Assembly: GCF_019429525.1 (NCBI RefSeq)
Contig: NZ_JAHXZL010000007.1
Coordinates: forward strand, 1-64,000
Direction: 5' to 3'
DNA length: 64,000 bases
DNA from: Sphingomonas folli
GTDB lineage: Bacteria > Pseudomonadota > Alphaproteobacteria > Sphingomonadales > Sphingomonadaceae
Part shown: one piece after another, positions 46,854 to 56,093 of the stretch
Numbering within the stretch: position 1 is the stretch's first letter
Layout: every line of letters begins with the position of its first letter
The notes under the pieces: generated by a model
What the model was told of the DNA's origin: nothing
The model's database searches: none
What the model saw: only the letters and a program-made list of their open reading frames with translations
Made by a program: the position numbers and the translations under genes

Positions 46854-47693
46854 TCACCCCGCAGGTTCGGACACGCCCGCGCGGCGCGCGAAGACGTGTC
46901 GACGTTCGTCCATCTTGAGCCTGGCCCGCTCGCGGGCATCGTGCTCGGTCGCACGATAGAGGCTCTCCGTGACCCGCGTGAGGTGAGCCCGCATCGCCTG
47001 GCGCGCCCCGTCCGGATCGCGGGCCCGTAGCGCGGCGAGGATGCGCAGATGATCCTCCACGGGCGGCTGGATACCGATCTGTCGCGCGAGCGAGAAGAGA
47101 TAGACGCACAATGGCGAGCTATACCTCTTGTCCCAGAGCGTCTGTACGACGCTGACGATGGCCTCGTTGCGCGTCGAACGGGCCAAGGTCAGGTGGAAGT
47201 CGCGGTCCGCCCGTTCGCGGATGGTCTGATCCAATCCATTGTCCGCCATCTGCGACAATAGACCCTCGAGTTCGGTCAGTTCGAGGTCCTCGATCGTACC
47301 GGCGGCCAGGGCCGCCGCCTCGCCTTCGAACAATCGCCGTGCCTCCGTCACCTCGAAGGGGCCGACATTGTCCGTCAAGTCGGATGCCGCGGTCTCCGGC
47401 TCGGTCGCGACCACGTAGACGCCCGCGCTGTGACGCATCTCGACCACGCCGCGCAGCTCGAGGACGATGACGGCTTCACGGACCGTCGGCCGGCTCACGC
47501 CGAGAAGTTCCGCGAGTTCGCGCTCGGAGGGCAGTCGACTGTTCACCGGATAGTGACCCAGGCGGATCGACTGCTGCAGGCGTCGTGCAACTTGCATGTA
47601 GAGGCGTTCCGGAGCGCCTCTCGACCGATCAGTTGTCAACGTCGCTATGTCCCATCCAGGCGGGGAGCGGCGTGCTCCCGGTCGCAGCCGCAT
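46854..47693 (-). CDS. GntR-family (FadR subfamily) transcriptional regulator
   Basis: 279 residues from the ATG at 47693. The conserved part begins ERLYMQVARRLQQSI, so a shorter protein from a TTG near 47643 is possible. The winged helix has LPSERELAELLGVSRPT, and the all-helical FCD effector domain has RRLFEGEAAALAAG and DRDFHLTLARSTRNEAI with metal-binding His residues. FadR-type regulators respond to sugar acids or other carboxylates. It is convergent with the GH35 gene and adjacent to the sugar genes to its right, so it probably controls this galactoside/mannoside locus. Confidence 0.85.
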   Translation of the reverse strand: MRLRPGARRSPPGWDIATLTTDRSRGAPERLYMQVARRLQQSIRLGHYPVNSRLPSERELAELLGVSRPTVREAVIVLELRGVVEMRHSAGVYVVATEPETAASDLTDNVGPFEVTEARRLFEGEAAALAAGTIEDLELTELEGLLSQMADNGLDQTIRERADRDFHLTLARSTRNEAIVSVVQTLWDKRYSSPLCVYLFSLARQIGIQPPVEDHLRILAALRARDPDGARQAMRAHLTRVTESLYRATEHDARERARLKMDERRHVFARRAGVSEPAG

Positions 47694-48000
47694 GTTCGCT
47701 CTCAACGGCCGACTATCTGCCTTACCACGTCGTCCGACAATCCCGCAAACGGCCCTGTTGCACTGCGCGCAGGTCGCATAGCCGCCATGCTCGCGTCGGT
47801 GATCCGTGCCGTCGCTCACCGGGGAGATGTCGGGGTACCTTCGTCGCCGGCCGGGGGTGTCGCGACGAGCATGGAGTTACCGCGGGAGCGAGTGCCGCGA
47901 TCGGCGGCGACGTGTCCGTCGGCACGACCATACCTTGAGAGGCTCACCGCGAAGCGGCGGCGGCGCCGGTGACCGCCCGCCGAGGCCTGGGTAAATAACG
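47694..48000. other. Intergenic region left of GH36 remnant
   Basis: About 300 bp with no recognisable gene. It holds the probable promoter of the GntR regulator. The rest may be what is left of a deleted alpha-galactosidase gene, but no further coding similarity was recognised. Confidence 0.35.
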
Positions 48001-48345
48001 ACGCTCGCACTCAAGCCGGCGCATGCCGCGATGCTGGCGCGCTATCTGGCGTATTGGCGGGCAACCGCGACGTCCTACTCGACGTGCGCTTCATCCCTGA
48101 AGGGATCAACGCGCAAGATGAGATCGTCCCCGCGGTGACCGCCGACAAACAGATCGTCGCGGCCTATGCCGATCACGCGATCGTGTCGGGCGGACCGACG
48201 CGCGCGATCGACCTCGTCAACGCCACCGCGGCGTGGCGGTTGGTGGTGGAGGCGCCGCGCGATCTCGGCCGCTACGAGGCGCGCGCCACCGGCGCGGGTC
48301 GGCGCCGCGCTCGGTTCGCCGCAACACCGCCGCGAGCTGAGGCCG
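48001..48345 (+). pseudogene. C-terminal remnant of a GH36-like alpha-galactosidase, frameshifted
   Basis: From 48001 one frame reads LALKPAHAAMLARYLAYWRA. The alignment then moves to the next frame as NRDVLLDVRFIPEG, continuing KQIVAAYADHAIVS and IDLVNATAAWRLVVEAP. This order matches the end of the catalytic barrel and the C-terminal beta domain of GH36 alpha-galactosidases. The frameshift falls near 48055-48065 and the N-terminal enzyme is absent, so it is a pseudogene. The family call rests on remembered family patterns. Confidence 0.5.
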
Positions 48346-48390
48346 ATCGCGTCCGAGCGGCGTTATGCGGCGGCAGCGGAGAGGACGGCG

Positions 48391-49158
48391 ATGGCGGCCA
48401 GGACGATCGTGGTGACGGGCGCGGAATCGGGCATCGGGGCGGCCTGCGCGGCGGCGTTCGGCGCCGCCGGCGATCGCGTCGCCGTGCTCTACTTCAGCGA
48501 CTCGGTGGCGGCCGAGACCAGCGCCGCGGCGGTGCGGCAGCGCGGCGGCGAGGCGCTCACGGTCCAGGCGCATGTCGACGACGAGGCGTCAGTCGACGCC
48601 GCCTTCGCCGCGGTGGAACGTGCCTGGGGACCGGCCGACGTGCTGGTCAACTCCGCCGGGCTGAACATGAGCGGCGTCACCGTCCGCACGATGGCGCTGG
48701 CGCAGTGGCGCCGGCTGATCGACACCGACCTCACCGGGGCCTTCCTCGTCTCGCGCCGCTTCCTCACCGGCCGCGGGGAGACGGTGGGCGACGCCGCGAT
48801 CGTCCATATCTCGTCGATCCACGCTTATGCGGTGCGCGCCGGCGGAGCGGACTATTGTGCGGCGAAGGGCGGCCTGTCGAACCTGGTCGAGACGCTCGCG
48901 ATCGAGGAGGCGCCGCGGCGGGTCCGTGTCAACGCGATCGAGCCGGGCATGATCCTCACGCCGATGAACGCGCGCGCGCAGGCCGACCCGGCCTATCGCC
49001 GCACGCTGGAGGGCAATATCCCGCTCGGCCGCGCCGGGGACCCGGCCGAGGTGGCGGATCTCGCCGTTTTCCTCGCGTCCGACCGCGCGCGCTACATCAC
49101 CGGTGCGCGGATCGTCATCGACGGCGGCCTGTCGCTGATGCAGGCGCTCGGCGCATGA
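48391..49158 (+). CDS. Short-chain dehydrogenase, sugar 1-dehydrogenase-like
   Basis: 255 residues. The cofactor site is TGAESGIG near residue 9, with NSAG at 87, catalytic Ser in IVHISSIHA (S141/S142), Tyr155 and Lys159 in DYCAAKGG, and the C-terminal ITGARIVIDGG. This is the classical glucose/galactose 1-dehydrogenase-like group; substrate assigned by context only. The ATG at 48391 was chosen because the SDR fold begins there, while the longer frame upstream belongs to the GH36 remnant. Its TGA overlaps the next gene's ATG, so it is coupled to the GH130-like gene. Confidence 0.8.
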   Translation: MAARTIVVTGAESGIGAACAAAFGAAGDRVAVLYFSDSVAAETSAAAVRQRGGEALTVQAHVDDEASVDAAFAAVERAWGPADVLVNSAGLNMSGVTVRTMALAQWRRLIDTDLTGAFLVSRRFLTGRGETVGDAAIVHISSIHAYAVRAGGADYCAAKGGLSNLVETLAIEEAPRRVRVNAIEPGMILTPMNARAQADPAYRRTLEGNIPLGRAGDPAEVADLAVFLASDRARYITGARIVIDGGLSLMQALGA

Positions 49159-50117
49159 CCGTGCCGGACCGTACCGCCGCGATCGCCGACCCGCACCGCC
49201 GCGACACCGTCGTGGCCGCGACCGCGCCGCTCGACTTCAACGTCAAGTCGATCGAGCCGGTCACCGTGGTCGGCCCGCGCGCGCTGATGGCGCGCGACCT
49301 GATGAGCCCCTATGTCTGGCGCGAGGACGACGGTCGCTGGGGGCTGATGGTGCGCGCGACCGTCCGCGCCGGTGAGCCGCTCACCGACACCGGCCAGATC
49401 TGGGCGGGGTGGAGTGACGACGGCGCGCACTTCACGATGCTCGACGCGCCGTCGCTCGTGCCCGGCCCCGGCGACCATGACGCGGGCGGGGTCGAGGACC
49501 CGACGGTGGTGCGCGAGCCGGGCGGCTATGTCGTCTATTACTCGGGCGTGCTCGCCGACCACGCGCACGGCGAGCTCTCCTACGCGACCGGTCCGTCGCT
49601 CGACCGGCTGACCAAGAGCGGCGTGGCGCTCGCCTCGTCCAAGTCGGAGGGCAACACCAAGGAGGCGACCGTCGACCGCACCGCCGACGGGCGCTGGCGA
49701 TTGTTCTACGAATATGCCGCCGACGCCGCGTCGCGGATCGGGCTGGCGGTCGGGCCGAGCGTGTCCGGTCCGTGGACCGAGCAGCCGACCCCGTTCATGC
49801 CGCGCGCGGACAGCTGGGACGACTGGCACCTCTCGACCGGGCCGCTGCTGACCGACGATCCCGCGACGCCGGTGATGTTCTACAACGGCGCGACGCGCGA
49901 CGCGCGCTGGCGGATCGGCTGGGTCGCGTTCGACGCGGCCTATGAGCGGGTGGTGGCGCGCGGGATCGAGCCGCTGCTCACCCCGCCGCCGGTGGCCGAT
50001 CGCTCCGCCACCGACATCGCCTTCGCCGCCTCGGTCGTGGTCGAGGACGGGGCGATCTGGCTGTATCACTCGCTCGAGGACCGCCGGCTGGCACGCGCGC
50101 TGATCCGGCGCAGCTGA
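49155..50117 (+). CDS. GH130-like beta-propeller glycosidase or mannoside phosphorylase
   Basis: 320 residues, no signal peptide, so probably cytoplasmic. The five-bladed propeller includes LMSPYVWREDDGRWGLMVR, GGVEDPTVVREPGGYVVYYSG, EGNTKEATVDR, and a terminal blade with IWLYHSLEDRRL. The GxEDPxV signature and the conserved propeller fit GH130 (mannosyl-glucose or beta-mannoside phosphorylases/hydrolases). A GH43/GH32-like alternative is possible. It overlaps the SDR by 4 bp (ATGA). With the lost GH36 and the GH35 it suggests use of galactomannan-type oligosaccharides. Confidence 0.7.
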   Translation: MTVPDRTAAIADPHRRDTVVAATAPLDFNVKSIEPVTVVGPRALMARDLMSPYVWREDDGRWGLMVRATVRAGEPLTDTGQIWAGWSDDGAHFTMLDAPSLVPGPGDHDAGGVEDPTVVREPGGYVVYYSGVLADHAHGELSYATGPSLDRLTKSGVALASSKSEGNTKEATVDRTADGRWRLFYEYAADAASRIGLAVGPSVSGPWTEQPTPFMPRADSWDDWHLSTGPLLTDDPATPVMFYNGATRDARWRIGWVAFDAAYERVVARGIEPLLTPPPVADRSATDIAFAASVVVEDGAIWLYHSLEDRRLARALIRRS

Positions 50118-50356
50118 GACGCGAGCGCGGTTCACCCTGTCTCGCTGCGGCGCTCTGCCTCGGTCGCTTCCGGCTGTTCGGCCCGGCGCTGGCGCCGCTG
50201 CTGGTCGGGTTAGGGGTGCAGGCTGTCGCTCGCGCTGCCTGCTGGTGCGGCTCGCCTGCGCTGCTAACGCGTCGGCGTGTCGTGCGGTCGACCGCCGTCC
50301 GGAGGCCGCACGCGCTTGAGCGCGGATGACGGGCGGGACGCCCGCCTCGGCCGCGG

Positions 50357-51100
50357 TCAGGCCGCGTGGTCCGCCCGGTCGAAGACGGGGTGCGCGCGGA
50401 CTCGGCGCGCGTTGGCGATGCCGATCGCGCTGTCGTGGCTGAGGCGGTTCGCCTCGGCGACATGGTAGAAAGCGACGACGTCGTCGATCCGTTCGAACCG
50501 CGCCCCCGCGGCGACGAGGCGGACGTAGAAGTCCCAGTCGTTGCAATTGTGGAACGACGGGTCGAAGCCGGCGACCGCGGCCGCGGCGGCGCGGCGCACG
50601 ATCGACCAGCTCGGCCCGACCGCGCCGGTGATCGCCAGCGCGGAGAGGATGTCGCCGCCGCCCCAGCCGCACTCGGGCTCGCCGGCGGCGCCGCACGGCC
50701 ACACCCGCCGGAACTGGCCGACGACCACGTCGGCGTCGCGCCCCGCCCCGAGCAGCGTCGCGGCGGCACCGTCGAGCCAGACGTCGTCGCTGTCGAGGAA
50801 GGCGACCCACTCGGCCCGGGCGAGCGCGAGACCGGCGTTGCGCGCGCCCGACGCGCCCGTGTTGCGCGGGAGCAGGAGCGCGCGGATCGACGCGTGCCGC
50901 GCCTCGAGCGACCGCAGCACCGCCGCGGTCGAGTCGGTCGAGCCGTCGTCGACCAGGATCACCTCGCGCGGCGCGGGAACCTGCGACAGCACGCTCGCGA
51001 CCGCCTGCTCGACGGTGCGCGCACGGTTGAAGCAGGGGATGACGACGTCATAGCCGCCGCACCCCACGGCGTGGGGCGGCCCGATCTCTGATGGAAGCAT
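50357..51100 (-). CDS. Glycosyltransferase family 2 protein
   Basis: 247 residues from the ATG at 51100. The GT-A fold starts YDVVIPCFNRARTVEQAV, with VDDGSTDST (nucleotide site) near 50 and the DSDD metal motif (WVAFLDSDDVW) near 100. The C-terminal part has NDWDFYVRLV. It transfers a sugar from an NDP-sugar to an unknown acceptor at the cytoplasmic face. The longer upstream reading frame lacks a good start. It is flanked by an alkaline phosphatase gene on the same strand and is not obviously in an exopolysaccharide cluster. Confidence 0.85.
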   Translation of the reverse strand: MLPSEIGPPHAVGCGGYDVVIPCFNRARTVEQAVASVLSQVPAPREVILVDDGSTDSTAAVLRSLEARHASIRALLLPRNTGASGARNAGLALARAEWVAFLDSDDVWLDGAAATLLGAGRDADVVVGQFRRVWPCGAAGEPECGWGGGDILSALAITGAVGPSWSIVRRAAAAAVAGFDPSFHNCNDWDFYVRLVAAGARFERIDDVVAFYHVAEANRLSHDSAIGIANARRVRAHPVFDRADHAA

Positions 51101-51155
51101 GGCGCTGCCCCTAAAGTGAGGCGGCCCCGATCGCAACGGCGCCGCGCGTCCCGGT

Positions 51156-52562
51156 TCAGCGCAGCGCGAGCGCGTCGCGGATGATATAATGGAGGTCGGT
51201 CTGGTCGAGCAGGCCGCTGACGTTGACGGCGTGCGGGCCATAGGCGGCGATGCGCAGCTGCGTGCCGGTATGGCCCTGCGAGCCCTCCTCGGCGGTGCCG
51301 TAATTGACCGTGATCACGCTGCCATCACGCGTCGTCAGCGCCGCGGTGAGTCCGGGCGCGCGCGTGCCATTGCCGACGATCTGGCTGGTGTGCGCGTGGT
51401 CGGCGGTGACGATCACCAAGGTGTGGCCGTCCGCCTCGGCGAAGGCGAGGGCCTCCTGCACCGCCTCGTCCAGGTCGACGGTTTCGCCGATCTGGCCGCA
51501 CGGGTCGGCGGCATGGTCCTGCTTGTCGATCGAGGCGCCCTCGACCTGGAGGAAGAAGCCCTTGGGCCGACCGCGCAGCAGCGCGATCGCCTTGCGCGTC
51601 ATCGCCGCCAGCGTCGGCGTCGCGGCGGTGCGCTCGGCGTTGGGCCGGCATGTCGCCGGGGGCTGGTCGATGTTGCCGTGGTGGGTGGCGCGCGGTCCCA
51701 TCCAGCGCACCGGCATGTTGCCGTCGGCGAACAGCCCGATCAGCGGTTGCCGGTCGTCGGCGCGGCGCACCGCGTCCAGCTCGGCGGCGGTACGGACGAT
51801 GCGATAGCCGCGCGCGCGCGCCTGGTCGAGGAGCGTCCGCCCCTTGTACGTGCCGGCGCGCGCGGTCTCGGCGAAGCTCTCGGCGCCGCCGCCCAGGACC
51901 AGGTCGGCGCGCGTCGCGAGCAACTGCTCGGTGATCGAGCCCGCGCCGCCCTGCTCGAGCGCGTTCCCCGGGCAGGTCCGGCTCGTCTCCGCCGGCGCGA
52001 AGCAGCTGCGCTGGACGACATGCGCCAGCTGCGCGCCCGGCGTCGCATCCTGGATCGCGGCGGTGGAGACGTCGCCGGTCGCGAGCCCGGCCGCCTTGGC
52101 GCGCTCGAGCAGCGTCGGCTGCGGTGCGCCGCGGATGTCGACCCCGATCGCGCCGTTGTAGCTCTTCACCCCCGACGCCCAGGCGGTAGCCGAGGCCGCG
52201 CTGTCGGTGACGTAGTTCGGTTTGCCCGTGGCGCGATCGAGCGAGTAATGCGTGTACTGGCCGGTGAAGGGCAGCGCGTCGATGCCCTTGAAATAGCCCC
52301 CCGCGCCCTCGGCGTAGTTCCGCGCCAGCGTGATCTCGGAATCGCCCATGCCGTCGCCGATCAGCAGGATGACGTTGCGCACCTCGCCCTCTGCCGCGAG
52401 CGCGCGATAGGTGGCCTGCATGTCGCCGCGCAGGCGCCGCGCGCCGCCGGGCCGGCTGAGATCGCCCGTCGCGGCGCGCGACAGGTCGGGCGCGGCGCGC
52501 TGCGCGAGCGCCGGCTGGGCATTGGCGGCGAGCAGCGCGGCGAGGGCGAGACGCGGGATCAT
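51156..52562 (-). CDS. Alkaline phosphatase (PhoA superfamily), periplasmic
   Basis: 468 residues. The signal peptide runs to about residue 21 (ALAQRAAP). The first metal Asp is in [11 protein letters not shown], the phosphorylated Ser is S121 in [14 protein letters not shown], and metal ligands occur in [19 protein letters not shown] and GSQGHTG. It hydrolyses phosphomonoesters in the periplasm to supply phosphate. AGGAGAACC precedes the ATG at 52562. It is followed by the GT2 gene on the same strand with a gap of about 55 bp. Confidence 0.9.
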   Translation of the reverse strand: MIPRLALAALLAANAQPALAQRAAPDLSRAATGDLSRPGGARRLRGDMQATYRALAAEGEVRNVILLIGDGMGDSEITLARNYAEGAGGYFKGIDALPFTGQYTHYSLDRATGKPNYVTDSAASATAWASGVKSYNGAIGVDIRGAPQPTLLERAKAAGLATGDVSTAAIQDATPGAQLAHVVQRSCFAPAETSRTCPGNALEQGGAGSITEQLLATRADLVLGGGAESFAETARAGTYKGRTLLDQARARGYRIVRTAAELDAVRRADDRQPLIGLFADGNMPVRWMGPRATHHGNIDQPPATCRPNAERTAATPTLAAMTRKAIALLRGRPKGFFLQVEGASIDKQDHAADPCGQIGETVDLDEAVQEALAFAEADGHTLVIVTADHAHTSQIVGNGTRAPGLTAALTTRDGSVITVNYGTAEEGSQGHTGTQLRIAAYGPHAVNVSGLLDQTDLHYIIRDALALR

Positions 52563-52860
52563 GCGGTTCTCCTGGGATCGATCGTGAGGCGCCGCGGGGG
52601 CGCAGGTCCGAAGCGGCGGCGGTGAGGCCCGGCCGTGCCGGCCGAGGCTTCGCCTTCCCGCCAGCGAAGGACTCCGCCGCCTGACGTACCGGGTCCGGTC
52701 GTGCGCCACCGCGCCGCGCTCCAGCGTTATGGCCCCGCTGTGTCAGCTCAGTGACGGTCGCATGTCGGGAACGTTACGGCGCGCCGCGGGTCGATGCCGC
52801 GCCCGGTGATCCGGCCGGCATACAGCGTCGGTTCAGTGGCATAAGGGCACGGGAGGCGGC
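52563..52860. other. Intergenic region, nothing recognised
   Basis: About 300 bp between divergent genes (alkaline phosphatase and a hypothetical membrane protein). No Pho box could be recognised by eye. Confidence 0.3.
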
Positions 52861-53694
52861 ATGAGTGATCCAGAGCGTAGCGCCGGCCGCGACGTGGCCG
52901 AGGAGATGGCCGCCCTGTTCGGGCCGGGGGTGCGTCCCGCGTCGGCGGCGCCGCCGCGCCCGCTGCCCGCGCGATCGGGGCGGCGCCGCTCGCTCGCGCT
53001 CGGCGCGGCCGGCCTGGCGGTGGCGGTGACCGCCGGTGTGCTCGCCGGTACCAGCGCGGTCGGCCCGGTGGCGCGCTCGCCCGCCGCGCCCGTGCCCACG
53101 CGTGCCGCCACCCGCGCTGCCGCGCCCAGCGCGGTGCCGAACGCCACGCCGGGGCCGGCCCCGCTGGCGCTGCCCCCGACCGTGCTCGCCGACTCGCCCG
53201 AGGCGGTGCCGCCCGTCGCCGAGATGGCGCGCCCCGCCGAGCGCGCGCCGATCGACCCCGCCGCCCCGCTGCGAGCGCGCGCGACCCTCGCGCCGGTCGC
53301 GCCGCGCTACACCGCGCCGCCGCGTCCCACCGCCGCCGAGCGCTACGCGGCGGCCCCGCGCGTGCCGTCGGCGCCGGCCGCGCGTCCGGTCGCGGTGCGC
53401 GCCGCGTCGGGCAACGGGGAGCGCTGCCTCGATGATCCCTATTGCGCCGGCGAGCGGCTGTACGACGCCGACGGCGAGGTCGCCGCGGCCTATGCCGAGG
53501 CCACCCAAGCGGGCGTGAGCGCGCGGCTGCTGCGCGACTATCGCGGCGAGTGGCTGCGCGCGCGTCGCGTCGGGCGTAGCCGGCCGCGCGAGGCGCTGCG
53601 CGTCTACGGCATGGTCGCCGCCGACCTGCGCATGCTCGCCACCGACCCCGAGGGCGAGGACACGCGTGTCGACGAGCGGAGCGCGTGGCGCTGA
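52861..53694 (+). CDS. Hypothetical single-pass membrane protein, Pro/Ala-rich
   Basis: 277 residues. A short cytoplasmic N-terminus is followed by one transmembrane helix (about 44-66, SLALGAAGLAVAVTAGVLAG), a long Pro/Ala linker (about 70-175) and a small C-terminal domain (about 180-270) with CLDDPYCAGERLYDADGEVAAAY, where two Cys could form a disulphide. No family recognised. Its end overlaps the phosphatase start by 10 bp, so the two genes are co-translated. Confidence 0.65.
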   Translation: MSDPERSAGRDVAEEMAALFGPGVRPASAAPPRPLPARSGRRRSLALGAAGLAVAVTAGVLAGTSAVGPVARSPAAPVPTRAATRAAAPSAVPNATPGPAPLALPPTVLADSPEAVPPVAEMARPAERAPIDPAAPLRARATLAPVAPRYTAPPRPTAAERYAAAPRVPSAPAARPVAVRAASGNGERCLDDPYCAGERLYDADGEVAAAYAEATQAGVSARLLRDYRGEWLRARRVGRSRPREALRVYGMVAADLRMLATDPEGEDTRVDERSAWR

Positions 53695-54464
53695 TCACGC
53701 TGCGCCACGAGCGCCACGCCGCGCCCACGGGCGCGCGCGCCGGCGACCGGCCGCTGTACGCGATCGGCGACGTCCACGGCTGCTACGACCATCTCCACGC
53801 GCTGCTCGCCTGGGTCGCGCGCGACGCCGCCGAGCGCTCACCCGGCACCGCGCCGGTGCTGGTGCTGCTCGGCGACTATGTCGACCGCGGGCCCGAGTCG
53901 GCCAAGGTGCTCGCCGCGCTCACGTGGCTGGCGCGCTCCAGCGCGATCACCGCGCGGCTGCTCGAGGGCAACCACGAGGCGATGTTCCGCCTGTTCATGG
54001 AGCGGCCCGCGGCGAACGGCCAGTGGCTGCGCTACGGCGGGTCGGAGACGCTGCGCTCCTACGGCGTCGCGCCGCCCGAGGAGGAGCCCGACGCCGCCGC
54101 GCTCACCGCGCTGCGCGACCGCCTGTTCGACGCCATGCCGGTGGCGCAATACCGCCTGCTCGAGCGGCTCGAGCCGATGGTGCGCGTCGGCGACTATACC
54201 TTCGTCCATGCCGGGGTGCGGCCGGGCGTGTCGCTGCGCGCGCAGCAGCGCGACGACCTGCTGTGGATCCGCGACGACTTCCTCGATCACCCGCATCCCG
54301 CCGAGACGATCGTGGTGCACGGCCACACCTGGGCAAGCGACCGGCCGGTGCTGCTGCCGCACCGGATCGGGCTCGACACCGGCGCCTATGAGACCGGCGT
54401 GCTCTCTGCCTTGCGGATCGATCGCAACGGGCTGGAGATCGTCCAGGCGGTCGCCGCGGCCTAA
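53685..54464 (+). CDS. Metallophosphatase, PPP-type serine/threonine phosphatase-like
   Basis: 259 residues, GTG start at 53685 overlapping the previous gene. The three PPP motifs are intact: GDVHG (D29, H31), GDYVDRG (D64, D67) and GNHE (N96, H97). Further metal ligands are in FVHAGVRPG and VHGHTW. Bacterial members act on phosphoproteins or on diadenosine tetraphosphate. The start GTG was chosen because it gives a frame beginning just before the first motif. Cytoplasmic. Confidence 0.87.
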   Translation: MALITLRHERHAAPTGARAGDRPLYAIGDVHGCYDHLHALLAWVARDAAERSPGTAPVLVLLGDYVDRGPESAKVLAALTWLARSSAITARLLEGNHEAMFRLFMERPAANGQWLRYGGSETLRSYGVAPPEEEPDAAALTALRDRLFDAMPVAQYRLLERLEPMVRVGDYTFVHAGVRPGVSLRAQQRDDLLWIRDDFLDHPHPAETIVVHGHTWASDRPVLLPHRIGLDTGAYETGVLSALRIDRNGLEIVQAVAAA

Positions 54465-54526
54465 GCGGCTGGCCCGTGCGGACGCTTTGCCTTGACGCGC
54501 CGCGACCGCGCGGGGCATCAGCCGGC

Positions 54527-55186
54527 ATGGACTCCGCCCCCCCCGCCGACCCGCACCATATGAAGCGCCGCGGCGTGCTGTTCGTCCTCTCCTCGCCCTC
54601 GGGCGCGGGCAAGTCGACGATCGCGCGGATGCTGTTGGCGAGCGAGCCCGAGCTGTCGCTGTCGGTCTCGGCCACCACGCGCGCGATGCGGCGCGGCGAG
54701 GAGGACGGGCGCGACTATCATTTCGTCTCGCTCGACCGCTTCCGCGAGATGGCGGCGAACCACGAGTTCCTCGAGTGGGCGCACGTGTTCGACCAGCGCT
54801 ATGGCACGCCGCGCGCGCCGGTGGAGGCGATGCTGGCGGCGGGCAAGGACGTGCTGTTCGACATCGACTGGCAGGGCGCGCAACAGCTCCACCAGATCGC
54901 GGGCGGGGATGTGGTGCGCGTGTTCATCCTGCCGCCGTCGATGGAGGAATTGCGCCGTCGGCTCGAGGGTCGCGCCACCGACGCGCAGGAGATCATCGAT
55001 CGCCGCATGGCGCGCGCGGACGCCGAGATCAGCCACTGGGACGGCTACGACTATGTGCTGGTCAACGACGAGGTCGAGAGCTGCTTCGCCAAGGTGAAGA
55101 CGGTGCTGGCGGCGGAGCGGCTCAAGCGCTCGCGCCAGACCGGGCTGATCGGCTTCATCCGCAAGCTGCGCACGCCGGCGGGCTGA
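54527..55186 (+). CDS. gmk: Guanylate kinase
   Basis: 219 residues from the ATG at 54527; an ATG at 54560 (MKRRGVLFVL) would give 208 residues and is also plausible. The P-loop is SSPSGAGKST near residue 22, the GMP-binding region has VSATTRAMRRGEEDGRDYHF, and GTPRAPVEAML and DIDWQGAQQL are diagnostic. It phosphorylates GMP to GDP in purine nucleotide synthesis. Standalone essential gene, convergent with the ATP12 gene. Confidence 0.95.
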   Translation: MDSAPPADPHHMKRRGVLFVLSSPSGAGKSTIARMLLASEPELSLSVSATTRAMRRGEEDGRDYHFVSLDRFREMAANHEFLEWAHVFDQRYGTPRAPVEAMLAAGKDVLFDIDWQGAQQLHQIAGGDVVRVFILPPSMEELRRRLEGRATDAQEIIDRRMARADAEISHWDGYDYVLVNDEVESCFAKVKTVLAAERLKRSRQTGLIGFIRKLRTPAG

Positions 55187-55200
55187 GGGCAGCGGCGGCG

Positions 55201-55881
55201 CTACAGCGCCGCGAGAAATGCCACTCCCGCGTCGTAATCGCGCCGTCGCGCCGCGTTGGCAGCCGCGGCGAGCGGGTCCTCGCCCCAATGCTCGGCCTGC
55301 CAGCGCTCGTCGAGCGTCGCCGCGTCCCATAGCGACTCGGCGGTCACCGCGCCCTCGGCGAGCGCGAGCGCGCCGACCAGCGTGCCCGTGACGGTCACCA
55401 GCGGTGACAAAGCGGCGAGCGCGAAGGCGTCGCGGCTCGCCACCGCCTCGCCGAGCCGCGCCAGCGTCGCCGCCGGCTGGGCACGGTGCATCACGCCGGT
55501 GACCAGCGTGAAATGGATGTCGTAGCGCTCGCGCGCCCAGGCGAGCAGCGGGTCCCAGGCGGCGGCCTGACGCTCGACCAAGGCGGCTGGCGTATCGGCG
55601 CGATAGCAGAGCAGGTCGCTCTCGGCGTAGCGCGCCAGCCCGGCGGCGAAGTCGGCGCGCGCGGGCGCGACCCGGTCGATCGCGGCGTTGGCCAGCCCGG
55701 TGAGCGGCATCGCGCGCGGGTCGAGCGTCTCGCCCACCGCGCGCCACTCCTCGGCCACCAGCGCCGTCAGCGCGTCGCTCGGCAGCGCGAGCGGCGCGCG
55801 GCCGGGAGTGCGCACCGGGCGGTCGTCGAGCCGGACGACGCGATCGACGTCGACCGCCACCTCGCTCCAGAACCGCCTCAC
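55201..55881 (-). CDS. ATP12 family F1-ATPase assembly chaperone
   Basis: 226 residues from the GTG at 55881, which overlaps the upstream TGA as GTGA; a GTG at 55896 is an alternative. The N-terminus RRFWSEVAVDV and the segments RTPGRAPLALPSDAL, EEWRAVGE and ESDLLCYRADTP are characteristic of the ATP12 family, which binds the F1 alpha subunit during ATP synthase assembly. In alphaproteobacteria it usually lies beside a HAD phosphatase gene, as here. Confidence 0.88.
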   Translation of the reverse strand: MRRFWSEVAVDVDRVVRLDDRPVRTPGRAPLALPSDALTALVAEEWRAVGETLDPRAMPLTGLANAAIDRVAPARADFAAGLARYAESDLLCYRADTPAALVERQAAAWDPLLAWARERYDIHFTLVTGVMHRAQPAATLARLGEAVASRDAFALAALSPLVTVTGTLVGALALAEGAVTAESLWDAATLDERWQAEHWGEDPLAAAANAARRRDYDAGVAFLAAL

Positions 55882-56093
55882 CGGTCGCTCCGCCACCGCG
55901 CCGCGAGCGCGCGCGGCACCGTCGCCATCACCCACAGCGCCGAGAGCACGATCGCGACGCCGAGCAGCCGTGTCGGCAGCGTCACCGCGCGGCCGAGCAG
56001 CACCACGCCCAGGATCGCGCCGAAGCTCGTCGCCAGCCTTACCCCCGCGATCGCGAGCCAGCGCGCGAACGCGGGGTCCGCCGGTTCGCTCAC
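55878..56093 (-). CDS. Small membrane protein between HAD phosphatase and ATP12
   Basis: 71 residues from the GTG at 56093, overlapping the TGA of the HAD gene. Two hydrophobic helices (about 12-32 and 40-60: FGAILGVVLLG, LLGVAIVLSALWVMATV). Not recognised as a named family. Overlaps on both sides show that it is a real link in a three-gene operon. Confidence 0.65.
   Translation of the reverse strand: MSEPADPAFARWLAIAGVRLATSFGAILGVVLLGRAVTLPTRLLGVAIVLSALWVMATVPRALAARWRSDR

Noticed and set aside
54476-54526. Earlier start for guanylate kinase
   Set aside because: The extension (MRTLCLDAPRPRGASAG) is not conserved in the family and lacks a ribosome-binding site.
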